Source: Clostridia bacterium (lineage in GTDB: Bacteria > Bacillota > Clostridia > Christensenellales > Aristaeellaceae). From it: a DNA stretch of 64,000 bases. Positions within the stretch are counted from its first letter, which is position 1. The number at the start of each line of letters is the position of its first letter. Positions 1 to 8,644 of the stretch are shown one piece after another. The notes beneath the pieces were generated by a model, which made no database searches, had not been told where the DNA came from, and saw nothing but the letters and a program-made list of their open reading frames with translations. Location of the stretch: the NCBI GenBank assembly GCA_017936765.1, contig JAGBEX010000014.1:434001-498000 (forward strand), read 5' to 3'. A program made the translations under genes and the position numbers.

Positions 1-1091
1 CCGTCAGCGCAGGCAGCGTTCTTCTCGATATCCAGCTTGGCGCCCAGATACTCGAAGTTGGCCATCACGCGCTCGCGCAGCTTGCCGTTGTTCTCGCCAA
101 TGCCAGCGGTGAACACAATCATGTCCACACCGCCCATGGCAGCGGCATAGGAGCCAATGTACTTCTGGATGCCGTACACCAGCATCTGGCGGGCCAGCTC
201 GGCGTTCTCGTCGCCGGCATCGGCAGCGGCGTCCACGTCACGCATATCGGAGGAAGTGCCGCTGATGCCCAGCAGGCCGGACTTCTTGTTCATCATGTCC
301 AGCACCTGGTCGGGGGTCATGCCCTCGTTGTTGGCGATGAACTGCACCACAGCGGGATCGCAGCTGCCGCAGCGGGTACCCATCAGCAGGCCCTCCAAAG
401 GAGTCAGGCCCATGGAGGTATCCACGCACTTGCCGTCCACGCAGGCGCTCAGGGAAGAGCCGTTGCCCAGGTGGCAGATGATGATCTTGGTGCCTTCCTG
501 GGGGATGCCCAGGTACTCACACACGCGCTTGCTCACATAGCGGTGAGAAGTGCCGTGGAAGCCATAGCGGCGCACGCCCAGCTCATCGTGATACTTCTTC
601 GGCACGCCATACATATAGGCCTTGGCGGGCATGGTCTGATGGAAAGCGGTGTCGAACACAGCGATCTGGGGCGTGGTGGGCATGACCTTCTCGCAGGCCT
701 CGATGCCCATCAGGTTGGCAGGATTGTGCAGGGGGCCCAGGGGGATGCACTTGCGGATGGCAGCCTTCACCGCGTCGTTGATCACAACGGACTCGGAGAA
801 CTCGGTGCCGCCGTGCAGCACGCGGTGACCCACAGCGCCGATCTCGTCCACGGACTTGATCACGCCTATGGTCTCGTCCTGCAGGGTGGCCAGCACCAGC
901 TGGGTGGCCTCCACGTGATCCTTGATGGGCTGCTTGATCTCGTACTTATCCTTGCCCTTGGTGTGCTTGAGCTGGCTGCCCTCGATGTTGATGCGTTCCA
1001 CAACGCCCTTGGCCAGCACCTGCTCGCCTTCCATATCGATGACCTGATACTTCAGGGAGGAAGAACCCGCGTTGACAATCAGAATCTTCAT
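1..1091 (-). CDS. ackA: acetate kinase (C-terminus beyond window)
   Basis: Acetate kinase makes ATP and acetate from acetyl phosphate in the cytoplasm, the last step of substrate-level phosphorylation in fermentation. The reading frame begins at the ATG at 1091 with the family N-terminus MKILIVNAGSSSLK, and has the acetate/propionate kinase signatures HRVLHGG and HLGNGSS further on. An AAAGGAG ribosome binding site precedes it. About 363 codons are inside the window; the family is near 400 residues, so only the last few dozen are missing at the left edge. It lies 36 bp after a pduL-type gene and is probably cotranscribed with it, forming a two-step acetyl-CoA to acetate route. Confidence 0.96.
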   Translation of the reverse strand, partial: MKILIVNAGSSSLKYQVIDMEGEQVLAKGVVERINIEGSQLKHTKGKDKYEIKQPIKDHVEATQLVLATLQDETIGVIKSVDEIGAVGHRVLHGGTEFSESVVINDAVKAAIRKCIPLGPLHNPANLMGIEACEKVMPTTPQIAVFDTAFHQTMPAKAYMYGVPKKYHDELGVRRYGFHGTSHRYVSKRVCEYLGIPQEGTKIIICHLGNGSSLSACVDGKCVDTSMGLTPLEGLLMGTRCGSCDPAVVQFIANNEGMTPDQVLDMMNKKSGLLGISGTSSDMRDVDAAADAGDENAELARQMLVYGIQKYIGSYAAAMGGVDMIVFTAGIGENNGKLRERVMANFEYLGAKLDIEKNAACAD

Positions 1092-1127
1092 TGGTCTGAT
1101 CTCCTTTATTCTTGTGGCACTGCCGCC

Positions 1128-1700
1128 TTACTTAATGATTTCACCCATGGTGTCGCGGCCGCAGCAGGCAGCGTTGCTCTCATCGGTGTCGATGTGCATG
1201 GCCAGGGCAAAGTTGTCGTTCACGCGAACCACCACGTCGCCGAAGATCAGGGCGCGGCCGTCGGTGTCGATCTTCACGGACACAACGTCCTTGTCCTTCA
1301 CGTCCAGCTCGGCAGCATCAGCGCAGGTCATGTGGATGTGACGCTTGGCGGCGATCACGCCTTCAGCGATCTCCACCTCGCCGCAGGGGCCAACCAGCTT
1401 GCAGGCGCCGGTGCCAGCGATGTCGCCAGACTCGCGGATGGGGGCGCTCACGCCGATGGAGCGGGCGTCGGTCAGGGAGATCTCCACCTGGGTGGCATTG
1501 CGCACAGGGCCCAGGATGCTCACGCCGGTCAGGGTCTTCTTGGGGCCGACCACGTCCACGCGCTCTTCGCAGGCGTACTGGCCAGGCTGGGACAGCATCT
1601 TCTTGACCTTCAATTCATAGCCCTTGCCGAACAGGGTCTCCAGATCCTGCTGGGACACGTGTACGTGACGGGCAGAGGTTTCAACGATAAACTTCTTCAT
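1128..1700 (-). CDS. pduL: PduL-type phosphate acyltransferase
   Basis: Transfers an acyl group between CoA and phosphate (acetyl-CoA or propanoyl-CoA to acyl phosphate). The 190-residue protein has the two paired-histidine metal-binding motifs of the PduL family: RHVHVS near residues 11-16 and RHIHM near 120-124. It is the usual length for the family and starts at the only sensible ATG. It lacks the microcompartment-targeting N-terminal extension seen in some PduL proteins, and no shell-protein genes are nearby. Placed just ahead of ackA, it most likely replaces classical Pta and supplies acetyl phosphate for ATP production; this role is inferred from the pairing. Confidence 0.9.
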   Translation of the reverse strand: MKKFIVETSARHVHVSQQDLETLFGKGYELKVKKMLSQPGQYACEERVDVVGPKKTLTGVSILGPVRNATQVEISLTDARSIGVSAPIRESGDIAGTGACKLVGPCGEVEIAEGVIAAKRHIHMTCADAAELDVKDKDVVSVKIDTDGRALIFGDVVVRVNDNFALAMHIDTDESNAACCGRDTMGEIIK

Positions 1701-1737
1701 AACAAAAATCCTTCCTTTCTTATGGTAGGCTTCTATT

Positions 1738-1765
1738 ATTATACCATTTTTCTCCCATTTGTAAA
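1738..1765 (-). promoter_or_regulatory. promoter of pduL-ackA
   Basis: On the minus strand a TTTACA -35 (1760-1765) and a perfect TATAAT -10 (1738-1743) are separated by 16 bp, about 38 bp ahead of the pduL start. Confidence 0.75.
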
Positions 1766-1797
1766 GGGTATCACCGGGATGATTTCTACATGAAAAC

Positions 1798-1827
1798 TTG
1801 TATCTTTTAGCCCTTGTATGCTATAAT
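1798..1827 (+). promoter_or_regulatory. promoter of tmcAL
   Basis: TTGTAT (1798-1803), an 18 bp spacer ending in TGC (extended -10) and TATAAT (1822-1827) lie 22 bp before the start codon. It is divergent from the pduL promoter. Confidence 0.7.
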
Positions 1828-1849
1828 TTCCCCGAAAGGAGGACTGTCC

Positions 1850-3028
1850 ATGCGCATTCTGGGTATCATTGCCGAATACAACCCCTTCCACGGCGGCCAT
1901 GCGCATCACCTGCGGGAAGCCCGCCGGGTCAGCGGTGCCGACTATGTGGTCGTGGTCATGTCCTCCTGCTTCACCCAGCGGGGCGAGGCCGCCATCCTTT
2001 CCCCTGCCGATCGCGCCCGCATGGCGCTTTCCTGCGGCGCTGATGCCGTGTTTGCCCTGCCCGCCTGCTGGGCCGTGCGGGATGCAGAACACTTCGCCCT
2101 GGGCGGCGTGGCGCTTTTGCAGGCATTGGGCTGCAACGCCATCTCCTTCGGCGCCGAGACTGCCGATCTGCCCGCCCTCACCGCCTGCGCGCGCATGATG
2201 GAGCAGCCGTACACGGCGTTCTCCGCAGCCCTCCAAGGCCACATGGGCAGCGGGCTTCCCTACCCAGCCGCGCTTTCTGCCGCCATGGCCGAACATCTGC
2301 CGGAAGCCGGCGCTGTGCTTGCCTCGCCCAACAACACCTTAGCGGTGTGCTACCTCCGCGCCATGCTGCGGCTGAACGCACAGCTGGACGTGTTCCCCAT
2401 TCCCCGTGCTGGCGACTACCACGCCACAGAGCTGGCAGAAGCCTTCCCCTCTGCCACCGCGCTGCGGGGAGCCATCCACCGGGGCGATTGGAGCAGCCTG
2501 AATAGCCGCATCCCGGAGCCTGCGCTGGATATCCTCCGCGCCGCCGCCATGGACGGCCGACTCCACCGCGCCAATGCGCTGGATCAGGCCCTGCTCTACC
2601 GTCTGCGCACCATGCAGGATGTCGAGTGGTCTGCCCTGCCCGACCTGTCCGAGGGCATTGAGGACCGCCTCCGCACCGCCGCCCGCAGCGCCTCCACCCG
2701 CGAGAGCCTGCTCCTTGCCGCCAAGACCCGGCGCTATCCCCACGCAAGGCTTTCCCGCCTCTGCGCCCACGCATTGCTGGGCATGACCCAAGCCCAACTG
2801 GATGCAGAACCCCTGCCCACCGCCGCCTGGCTGCTGGGCTTCCGGCAGGAGGCAAGGCCGCTGCTGACGCAACTCAAGCAAAACGGCTTCCCCATCATCG
2901 GGAAAGCCGCCGATCATACAACTGATGAAGCCTGGTTCCGCACCGAGCTGCTGGCCTACGACCTGTGGGCGCTGGGCTGCGGATTGCCATCTGGTTTAGG
3001 TTTCACCCAAGGCGTCGTTCGCGTTTGA
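1850..3028 (+). CDS. tmcAL: tRNA(Met) cytidine acetate ligase, TmcAL (YlbM family)
   Basis: Forms N4-acetylcytidine at the wobble position of elongator tRNA-Met using acetate and ATP. The N-terminus has the nucleotidyltransferase signature: GIIAEYNPFHGGH with the HxGH motif at residues 14-17, followed by VVVVMSSCFTQRGE. The 392-residue length is normal for the family. The start at 1850 was chosen because AAAGGAGG ends 8 bp before it; an in-frame upstream ATG at 1814 lies in the promoter. It uses acetate, and the divergent neighbours make acetate, but a functional link is only speculation. A hairpin overlapping the stop codon probably ends the transcript. Confidence 0.9.
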   Translation: MRILGIIAEYNPFHGGHAHHLREARRVSGADYVVVVMSSCFTQRGEAAILSPADRARMALSCGADAVFALPACWAVRDAEHFALGGVALLQALGCNAISFGAETADLPALTACARMMEQPYTAFSAALQGHMGSGLPYPAALSAAMAEHLPEAGAVLASPNNTLAVCYLRAMLRLNAQLDVFPIPRAGDYHATELAEAFPSATALRGAIHRGDWSSLNSRIPEPALDILRAAAMDGRLHRANALDQALLYRLRTMQDVEWSALPDLSEGIEDRLRTAARSASTRESLLLAAKTRRYPHARLSRLCAHALLGMTQAQLDAEPLPTAAWLLGFRQEARPLLTQLKQNGFPIIGKAADHTTDEAWFRTELLAYDLWALGCGLPSGLGFTQGVVRV

Positions 3029-3039
3029 ACGGCGCTTTT
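3012..3039 (+). terminator. possible terminator of tmcAL
   Basis: The inverted repeat GCGtCGTTC / GAACGgCGC, with one mismatch and a 6 nt loop, overlaps the tmcAL stop codon and is followed by TTTT. Confidence 0.5.
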
Positions 3040-3737
3040 CATTTACCCATAATGAATTTCCGTATCGTCTTCTCTTCCGCCATGGGATTCAGCAGCAGCA
3101 CCCGCTCCCGGATGAGGGCGTAGCTTTCTTCCGCATCCAGTGCAGGAAGTTCAAAGCCCCGCTCCTGCCAGAAGTCCTCCACCGTGGAAAACACCATGCT
3201 GTTCCAGCCGTAGTCCATGCCCAGGGCGTTTTTCTTCTGCTTGCGGCCGCTCATGGTGATGTACAGCCCCATCTGCAATTCCAGCATGGCCTTGTCAAAC
3301 TGCGCCTTGTCAGCCTTGCCAAAGCCGCCCCGCGCCTTGATCTCATGCAGGGCGATGTCCCCCGCCTGCACGATCTCATAGATCCGCTTGGCCATGTGGC
3401 TCAGCTGCCCCGCCTCGTAGGCATCCGCAAAGCTGCGGCCGCCCCTGCGCACCGCGTAGAAGTGCGGATACCATTCCCGGGTGATGAATCCGCTGGTCTT
3501 GAAGAACACCTTGCCGTAGGCAATGTCCTCCCGTTCCTCCAGCACCCGCATCCGCCACTCCCAGGGATCCACCTCCGGGTCGCCGCAATGCCACTTCACC
3601 GGCGTGTCAAGATACTCCTGCTGCAGCCAGTCGTAGTCGATCAGCGCAAAGATGCCCTTGGCGTTGCCGCCGCCCATGGAGAAGCCGTACCTGAGCAGTT
3701 CTGTGCAGAAGTCGTCGAAATTACGGATCAAGCTCAT
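3039..3737 (-). CDS. AlkZ-related protein (putative)
   Basis: A 232-residue cytoplasmic protein rich in aromatic residues (WHCGDPEVDPWEWR, FFKTSGFITREWYPHFYAVRRGG). It resembles proteins annotated as AlkZ-related, a family named for similarity to the winged-helix DNA glycosylase AlkZ; I recognise the family from overall appearance, not from a catalytic motif, so DNA repair activity is unproven. Its ATG overlaps the stop of the preceding gene by 4 bp (ATGA), which suggests translational coupling with the toroid-fold protein upstream and, through it, the AraC regulator. Confidence 0.5.
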   Translation of the reverse strand: MSLIRNFDDFCTELLRYGFSMGGGNAKGIFALIDYDWLQQEYLDTPVKWHCGDPEVDPWEWRMRVLEEREDIAYGKVFFKTSGFITREWYPHFYAVRRGGRSFADAYEAGQLSHMAKRIYEIVQAGDIALHEIKARGGFGKADKAQFDKAMLELQMGLYITMSGRKQKKNALGMDYGWNSMVFSTVEDFWQERGFELPALDAEESYALIRERVLLLNPMAEEKTIRKFIMGK

Positions 3738-4636
3738 TCTCCTTTGTCAAACGCTTTCAAAAAAAGCATATTTTCAATGGCCACCAGGTCTTTCCACCAG
3801 TTCTCGCTGATGGCAAACTCCCGGTCATATTGCTCCATGCCAAACCATTTCCACGTGATGGGCCACACGCCGCCAGGCTGCCGGGTCGCCTTCAGGTACG
3901 CCACCTCGGCTCGCACAATGGCCTCGTTGCCCCGATACAGCGGGCTGTCCGCCCCATGGATGAACCGCGACGGCCGCGGCACGTAGTTCCTCCATTGCAC
4001 CGGATCCCGGCCAATGGCAGCGTTCTGCCGCTGATGCAGCATGGCCTCCGCGCCCTCCGGCACAGGCAAACCGCTTTCCCGCATAGCAGACAGCAGGAAG
4101 TCATACCCCTCCAGCGCTTCGCCTGCCGCGCCCTTGTCCATCAGCAGGTCGATCAACCCCGCCGCATAGCCCTCGGCCACGGTGCGCAGCTGGGCGTCCG
4201 TGCCATATTTCAGGATGAACGCCGTCAGCCCCACCGTTACATTGGCATAATTGTCCCTATTGTTTTCCTCGCCATAGCTCCACCAGGGAGCGCGAGGCCA
4301 GGCATCATTCTCCGGCACAGAGAACCGCCACCCGTAGACCTCCCGATCCTTCCCGGAGGCCAGGTAGCGCCATATGCCCTGATAGACGGGGTGCGCCATA
4401 TCCGCAAATCCCACCGCCAGCATATACTTGATGGCCGTCCAGGTAGCAATGGGCGTGGAACCGGGGTTCCAGTTGTCCGCCTCCAGGGCATGACCAAAGC
4501 CGCCGTCCTCGTTCTGATAAGCCTCCAGCGCCTCCACCAGCTCTTCCGGGTTACCACCTTCAAAGTGGCAGCGCCACAGGGCAAGCTCCACCGGGCGGGC
4601 GTTGCGGAGCATCCAATTGCGAACCTCGTTGTACAT
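3734..4636 (-). CDS. alpha/alpha-toroid (terpene cyclase / prenyltransferase-like) protein
   Basis: A 300-residue soluble protein with a QNEDGGFG motif near residues 56-63 followed by HALEADNWNPGSTP, typical of the repeat unit of alpha/alpha-toroid folds (squalene cyclase, prenyltransferase, pectate lyase-like). No DXDD cyclase motif is visible, so an enzymatic role in terpene chemistry is not supported. The start at 4636 follows GGAGGTG; an upstream in-frame start would run into the AraC gene. It lies 23 bp after the AraC gene and overlaps the AlkZ-like gene by 4 bp. Function unknown. Confidence 0.6.
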   Translation of the reverse strand: MYNEVRNWMLRNARPVELALWRCHFEGGNPEELVEALEAYQNEDGGFGHALEADNWNPGSTPIATWTAIKYMLAVGFADMAHPVYQGIWRYLASGKDREVYGWRFSVPENDAWPRAPWWSYGEENNRDNYANVTVGLTAFILKYGTDAQLRTVAEGYAAGLIDLLMDKGAAGEALEGYDFLLSAMRESGLPVPEGAEAMLHQRQNAAIGRDPVQWRNYVPRPSRFIHGADSPLYRGNEAIVRAEVAYLKATRQPGGVWPITWKWFGMEQYDREFAISENWWKDLVAIENMLFLKAFDKGE

Positions 4637-4658
4637 CGTCAGCACCTCCGTGTTCAGC

Positions 4659-5456
4659 TTACCACACCCGCGGCTCCCCGTCTTGTAAAAACGCGACACT
4701 CCGTGCCTTCTCCACGGCCTCCCGCAGGGGCAGCCCGTGGAACTTGCGGAAGTTGTTCAGCAGATGCGCCTGATCGCAGTACCCCAGCGCCTCCACCTGC
4801 TCCATCGGATCAAAGCACGGCTGCAGGCTGCGCCGCCACAGGGTCTGGTAGCGGATCACCGCCGCGGTCTCCTTGGGCGATAGCCCCGTGCAACGCCGGA
4901 ACAGCCGCTCCGCCGTGCGGGTGCTGACAGCCATGTGTGCCGCCACCTCCTGCACCGGCAGCCGCCCATGGCTGCGCAGCAACAGGTCGATGCCATCCAG
5001 TAAGTCCCCTGACACACGCTGCTCCAAGCGTCGCAGCAGGTAGGCCTCCATCAGCGCCTGCCGCTGCTCGAAGGTCTTGTCCAGGTAGCCTTCCCGCAGC
5101 AGATACCCCCGCAGGTCAGGAAAGCTTTCTTCGTCGAATGCGCCGCTGATCTGGAAATACGGCAGCGCCCAGAAATAGAAGCGCACGGCAAACATATCCT
5201 GCATTTCCGAATGAGAAATGTAGGGTGCGTTGTCCACCGGGCAGAAGTGCATCCGGATCCCCTGCCCCTCCGGCAGGATGATGATATCCGCACAGGCATC
5301 CGGCACCACCAGGCCGTATTTCCGCGCCACCGGCCCCCAGAAGCACCGCACATAGGGGCGCAGCGCCTTGCAGGGCGGCACCTCCCGGCAGTCCTCCCGG
5401 TCAAAGGGGTGCGCCGTCAGCGGAAAGAAGCCCCGGTGGAAATCAAGTGCTGGCAT
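4659..5456 (-). CDS. AraC family transcriptional regulator
   Basis: A 265-residue regulator. The N-terminal half resembles the DUF6597-type sensor region (PYVRCFWGP, PDACADIIILP) found in small AraC proteins. The C-terminal about 100 residues form the double helix-turn-helix: EVAAHMAVSTRTAERLFRR is the first helix pair, followed by QVEALGYCDQAHLLNNFRKFHG, the conserved second-HTH signature. I chose the start at 5456 because a longer in-frame start at 5501 falls inside the terminator of the upstream gene. The ligand is unknown; the two downstream genes, 23 bp away, are the likely targets or partners. Confidence 0.85.
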   Translation of the reverse strand: MPALDFHRGFFPLTAHPFDREDCREVPPCKALRPYVRCFWGPVARKYGLVVPDACADIIILPEGQGIRMHFCPVDNAPYISHSEMQDMFAVRFYFWALPYFQISGAFDEESFPDLRGYLLREGYLDKTFEQRQALMEAYLLRRLEQRVSGDLLDGIDLLLRSHGRLPVQEVAAHMAVSTRTAERLFRRCTGLSPKETAAVIRYQTLWRRSLQPCFDPMEQVEALGYCDQAHLLNNFRKFHGLPLREAVEKARSVAFLQDGEPRVW

Positions 5457-5470
5457 TGCTCTCACCACGC

Positions 5471-5499
5471 AAAAAGCCGGACAGATCGCTCCGTCCGGC
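5471..5499 (-). terminator. terminator of the phosphohexomutase gene
   Basis: On the minus strand GCCGGAC / GTCCGGC arms (5476-5482 and 5493-5499) are followed by TTTTT. It begins 11 bp after the mutase stop codon and separates it from the AraC gene. Confidence 0.85.
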
Positions 5500-5510
5500 A
5501 TAATGTCATA

Positions 5511-7022
5511 TTACTCCGCAATCGCCTTCTGCAGAGGCTCGAAGTTGATGCCCTCGCAGTTCTTCAGCACCTCGTAGAGGCTTGCCAGCATCTGCTTCAC
5601 GCCGCCGGGAACGTCGCTCTCTGCGTTCAGGGGCAGCACGGGATCGTGTACGGACAGGCGCAGCAGGAACCAGCCATTGTCCATGCCGCCGTCCAGGTCG
5701 AAGGAGATGCGCACACCCTCGCGGTTGTCGGGAGCAATATGCCAGTTATCGGCAGCGTTGGCGTAGTCCAGCACCTGCTGAATGGCGATCTTGCCCATCT
5801 CGCGGAAGTCCTCGCTGGTGATGTTCAGGCGCAGCTCCTTGCTCTCCACAGGCTCCTGCAGATCAGCGATCAGGCTGCCCAGGGTGGAGCCAGCCTGCTT
5901 GAGCTTCATGGCGCGGACGATCAGCACCGTCACCAGGTACATGCCGTCGTCCAGGAAGTAGTTCTCCTTCATGGCAGCGTGGCCGCTGGTCTCGATGGCC
6001 AGGGGGCATTCGATGCCCTCGGCATTGAGGCGGATGGCCTCGTCGATCACGTTGCGGTAGCCGCGCTTGTAGCGGTAATGCTCGCCGCCCCAGTCGTTGA
6101 TGAACTTCTTCAGGCCAGCGCTGGTCACGGAGTCGGTCACGATGGTCTGGCCGGGCTTCTCGTCCAGCAGGATGGCGGAGATCAGGGCGATCAGGCGGTT
6201 GCGGTTGATCTCACGGCCGTCGGAATCCACCACAGCAGCGCGGTCGCAGTCGGTATCGAAGATCACGCCCAGGTCAGCGCCCGCCTTCTTCACAGCGGCG
6301 CAGATGCTGGCCATGGCGTCGGCATTTTCAGGATTGGGGATGTGGTTGGGGAAATAGCCGTCCGGCTCCAGGAACTGGCTGCCCTCGATCCAGGCGCCCA
6401 GTTCTTCCATCAGCTCGGCATAGAAGCCGCCAGCACCGTTGCCAGCGTCCACCACCACGTGCAGGCCCAGCAGAGGCTTGGCCAGGTCGGTGTCCAGGCC
6501 CTTGCGGATGCGGTCAGCCAGCTGCTCCTTGTAGGTGGGCAGGAAGGCCTTTTCGGTAATGGAACCCGCAAAGGGCAGACCTTCCGGCTCCAGGTCGCAG
6601 GCCATTTCTAGCAGGGTCTTCACCACGCTGCCGTCGATGCCGCCCTCTTCGGTGAAGAACTTCAGGCCGTTCTTGTCAAAGGGGTGGTGGCTGGCGGTGA
6701 TCATGATGGATGCATCGGGCTGGAAGCCGGGGGTGATGATGCTCATGTACATGGCAGGGGTGGTACACATACCAAAGTCCAGCACATTAGCGCCCGCCTT
6801 GGAAATGCCCTCAGCCGTGGCCCGCAGCAGGGCGGGGCCGGAAATGCGGCTGTCGCGGCCCAGGGCAATGGTCACCTGGCCCACGGCCTTGTGCTTCTTT
6901 TCGGCAATGTAGCGGGCAAAAGCCATGCCCAGGCAGCTGGCCACATGGGGCGTCAGCACAGCATTGTCGCCCACAGCAGTACCACGCACGTCGCTGCCGC
7001 TCTTGAGTTTCATCCAATCCAT
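5511..7022 (-). CDS. phosphomannomutase/phosphoglucomutase
   Basis: Interconverts hexose 1- and 6-phosphates for sugar nucleotide and cell-envelope synthesis. The 503-residue protein has the alpha-D-phosphohexomutase signatures in order: catalytic serine loop TASHHPFDKNG (Ser about 111), the magnesium loop DTDCDR (256-261), and the sugar-binding ETSGH. It is the usual family length. The ATG at 7022 was chosen because AGGAGG is 9 bp upstream; an in-frame TTG at 7028 is too close to it. Specificity between mannose and glucose cannot be read from sequence. It appears monocistronic, with its own terminator. Confidence 0.9.
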   Translation of the reverse strand: MDWMKLKSGSDVRGTAVGDNAVLTPHVASCLGMAFARYIAEKKHKAVGQVTIALGRDSRISGPALLRATAEGISKAGANVLDFGMCTTPAMYMSIITPGFQPDASIMITASHHPFDKNGLKFFTEEGGIDGSVVKTLLEMACDLEPEGLPFAGSITEKAFLPTYKEQLADRIRKGLDTDLAKPLLGLHVVVDAGNGAGGFYAELMEELGAWIEGSQFLEPDGYFPNHIPNPENADAMASICAAVKKAGADLGVIFDTDCDRAAVVDSDGREINRNRLIALISAILLDEKPGQTIVTDSVTSAGLKKFINDWGGEHYRYKRGYRNVIDEAIRLNAEGIECPLAIETSGHAAMKENYFLDDGMYLVTVLIVRAMKLKQAGSTLGSLIADLQEPVESKELRLNITSEDFREMGKIAIQQVLDYANAADNWHIAPDNREGVRISFDLDGGMDNGWFLLRLSVHDPVLPLNAESDVPGGVKQMLASLYEVLKNCEGINFEPLQKAIAE

Positions 7023-7044
7023 ATTCAAAAACCTCCTGTCGGTT

Positions 7045-7734
7045 TCAGTCGTTCAGTTGCGCTTCGTTGTAGCAGCCCCGCAGCATTTTGTACAGGGGCG
7101 CCATTTCCTGATAGTCCCGCAGCACCCGCTGCACAATGTCGCCCTCCAGCGCCCATTCCAGCTTGGTGCGCGCCTTGCCGATGTACATCTCCCGCAGGGT
7201 ATACCAGGGACGCATGGTCTCCGGCACGCCATCGGGCAGCGCCATACGCTTGTAGGTGTTGCCGTAGTAGGCCAGGTCATGCCCCGCAAAATCCACGCTG
7301 CGGATGATCCGCTCCATGCCCTTGGGGTCAGCCTCGATCCTCCGGCGGAAGACCTCGTTCATGGGTTTGTTCTCGCCCCAGGTGCCAAAGCCCCAGCTCA
7401 CGTCCCGCGGACTCAGCTCGAAGAAGAAGTTCACGCTTCCCTCCCGAGGCTCCGCCGCCCTGCGGAAGCACAGCCACAGGTGGTCGCGGTAGGGACTCTT
7501 GTCCTTGCTGAAGCGGGTGTCCCTGTGGATGCGTGCCAGGCACTTGTAGGGCCGCACCTCCATCTGCGGGTCGATAGCCTGCATATGGGGCGCCAGTTCC
7601 TCAATAAAGGCATGGAAGGGGGCTTTCACGCATTCCTCGTACCGCTGGCGGTTCTCCTCGAAATACATTTTGTTGTTGTGAAAGCGAAGGTCAATAAAAA
7701 ATTGCAGCGTTTCCTCCGGAAAACCGGTAAACAT
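7045..7734 (-). CDS. DUF2461 family protein
   Basis: A 229-residue protein of the DUF2461 (TIGR02453) family. Recognisable features are the N-terminal FPEETLQFFIDLRFHNNK segment, the RIHRDTRFSKDKSPYR motif near residues 69-84 and the FFFELSPRD strand. These proteins are soluble, widespread and biochemically uncharacterised. It has its own consensus promoter and precedes the phosphohexomutase by 22 bp, so readthrough into that gene is likely. Confidence 0.85.
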   Translation of the reverse strand: MFTGFPEETLQFFIDLRFHNNKMYFEENRQRYEECVKAPFHAFIEELAPHMQAIDPQMEVRPYKCLARIHRDTRFSKDKSPYRDHLWLCFRRAAEPREGSVNFFFELSPRDVSWGFGTWGENKPMNEVFRRRIEADPKGMERIIRSVDFAGHDLAYYGNTYKRMALPDGVPETMRPWYTLREMYIGKARTKLEWALEGDIVQRVLRDYQEMAPLYKMLRGCYNEAQLND

Positions 7735-7760
7735 GAAGCACCTCCTACTATATCGTATCT

Positions 7761-7789
7761 ATTATACCTGTTTCCGGCGTTTTTTTCAA
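7761..7789 (-). promoter_or_regulatory. promoter of the DUF2461 gene
   Basis: Minus-strand TTGAAA (7784-7789), 17 bp spacer and TATAAT (7761-7766), 27 bp before the start codon. Confidence 0.75.
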
Positions 7790-7809
7790 CCATAAAACCC
7801 CAGCCTTTC

Positions 7810-7839
7810 TTGACAGATTTTGCGTTTTTCTTCTATACT
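7810..7839 (+). promoter_or_regulatory. promoter of the metallo-beta-lactamase-fold gene
   Basis: Perfect TTGACA (7810-7815), 18 bp spacer and TATACT (7834-7839), with GGGAGGTG and the ATG shortly downstream. Confidence 0.75.
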
Positions 7840-7866
7840 GTTGTCATTTCACAGGGAGGTGTTCCC

Positions 7867-8604
7867 ATGCTGCAGCAAATCACGCCCCGCAGTTTCTTTC
7901 TCCCCAACGACCACGAGACCGACCGCCCCTGCCTGGGCTATGTCCGTGGCGACCGTTATGCCCTGATGATCGATGCAGGCAACAGCCCTGCCCACCACCG
8001 GCTCTTCCTGGATGAACTGGCCGCCGCAGGCCTCCCCGCGCCCTCCGCCATCGCCATCACCCATTCCCATTGGGATCACACCTACGCCATGTGCGCCGCC
8101 GCCTGCCCCACCATTGTGAACCACAAGACCCAGGCGCACCTTGAGCAGATGAGCCGCTGGGCCTGGAACCTCCCCGCCATGGAGGAACGCCTGCGCACCG
8201 GCGAGGATATCCGCTTCTGCCACGATTGCATTGTGAAGGAATACCCCGACCTCAGCGCCATCCGGGTGGTGCCTGGCACGGTGGTCTATCACCACCGCCT
8301 CACCCTCGACCTGGGCGGCATCCATGCAGAGCTGATCCACCTGGAGAACAGCCATGCGGACGATTGTTCCATCGTCTACATTCCCGAGGAAAAGCTGGTG
8401 TTCCTGGGCGACATCACCTGCGACGACCTCCACCACAAGCCCCGCTGCATCCACCAGTCCCGGTACGACAGTCTCCGCCGCGTATTGACCGAGCTGGACT
8501 TCACTCGCACGGTGGAAGGCCACTATGAGCAGGTCTGCACCAAGGCAGAGATCTTCGCCAGCATGGAGGAGATCATTGCTGAAACCGAGGCCATCCTCCC
8601 CTGA
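7867..8604 (+). CDS. metallo-beta-lactamase-fold hydrolase
   Basis: A 245-residue MBL-fold hydrolase. The metal-binding motif THSHWDHT (HxHxDH) is near residue 60, with further ligands suggested by LENSHADDCS, FLGDITCDD and the C-terminal EGHYEQV. The beginning (SFFLPNDHETDRPCLGYVRGDRYALMIDAG) is typical of glyoxalase-II-like members. Substrate is not evident. The ATG at 7867 follows GGGAGGTG. It has its own promoter and terminator, so it is monocistronic. Confidence 0.85.
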   Translation: MLQQITPRSFFLPNDHETDRPCLGYVRGDRYALMIDAGNSPAHHRLFLDELAAAGLPAPSAIAITHSHWDHTYAMCAAACPTIVNHKTQAHLEQMSRWAWNLPAMEERLRTGEDIRFCHDCIVKEYPDLSAIRVVPGTVVYHHRLTLDLGGIHAELIHLENSHADDCSIVYIPEEKLVFLGDITCDDLHHKPRCIHQSRYDSLRRVLTELDFTRTVEGHYEQVCTKAEIFASMEEIIAETEAILP

Positions 8605-8636
8605 ACGCTGCACCTGCGGCGTTCTTTTAATTTTTC
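8603..8636 (+). terminator. terminator of the MBL-fold hydrolase gene
   Basis: GAACGC / GCGTTC arms (8603-8608 and 8619-8624), the first overlapping the stop codon, followed by TTTTAATTTTT. Confidence 0.75.
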
Positions 8637-8644
8637 CCAATATG

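Noticed and set aside
5457..5501. Longer N-terminus for the AraC regulator
   Set aside because: The extra codons lie inside the rho-independent terminator of the upstream gene.
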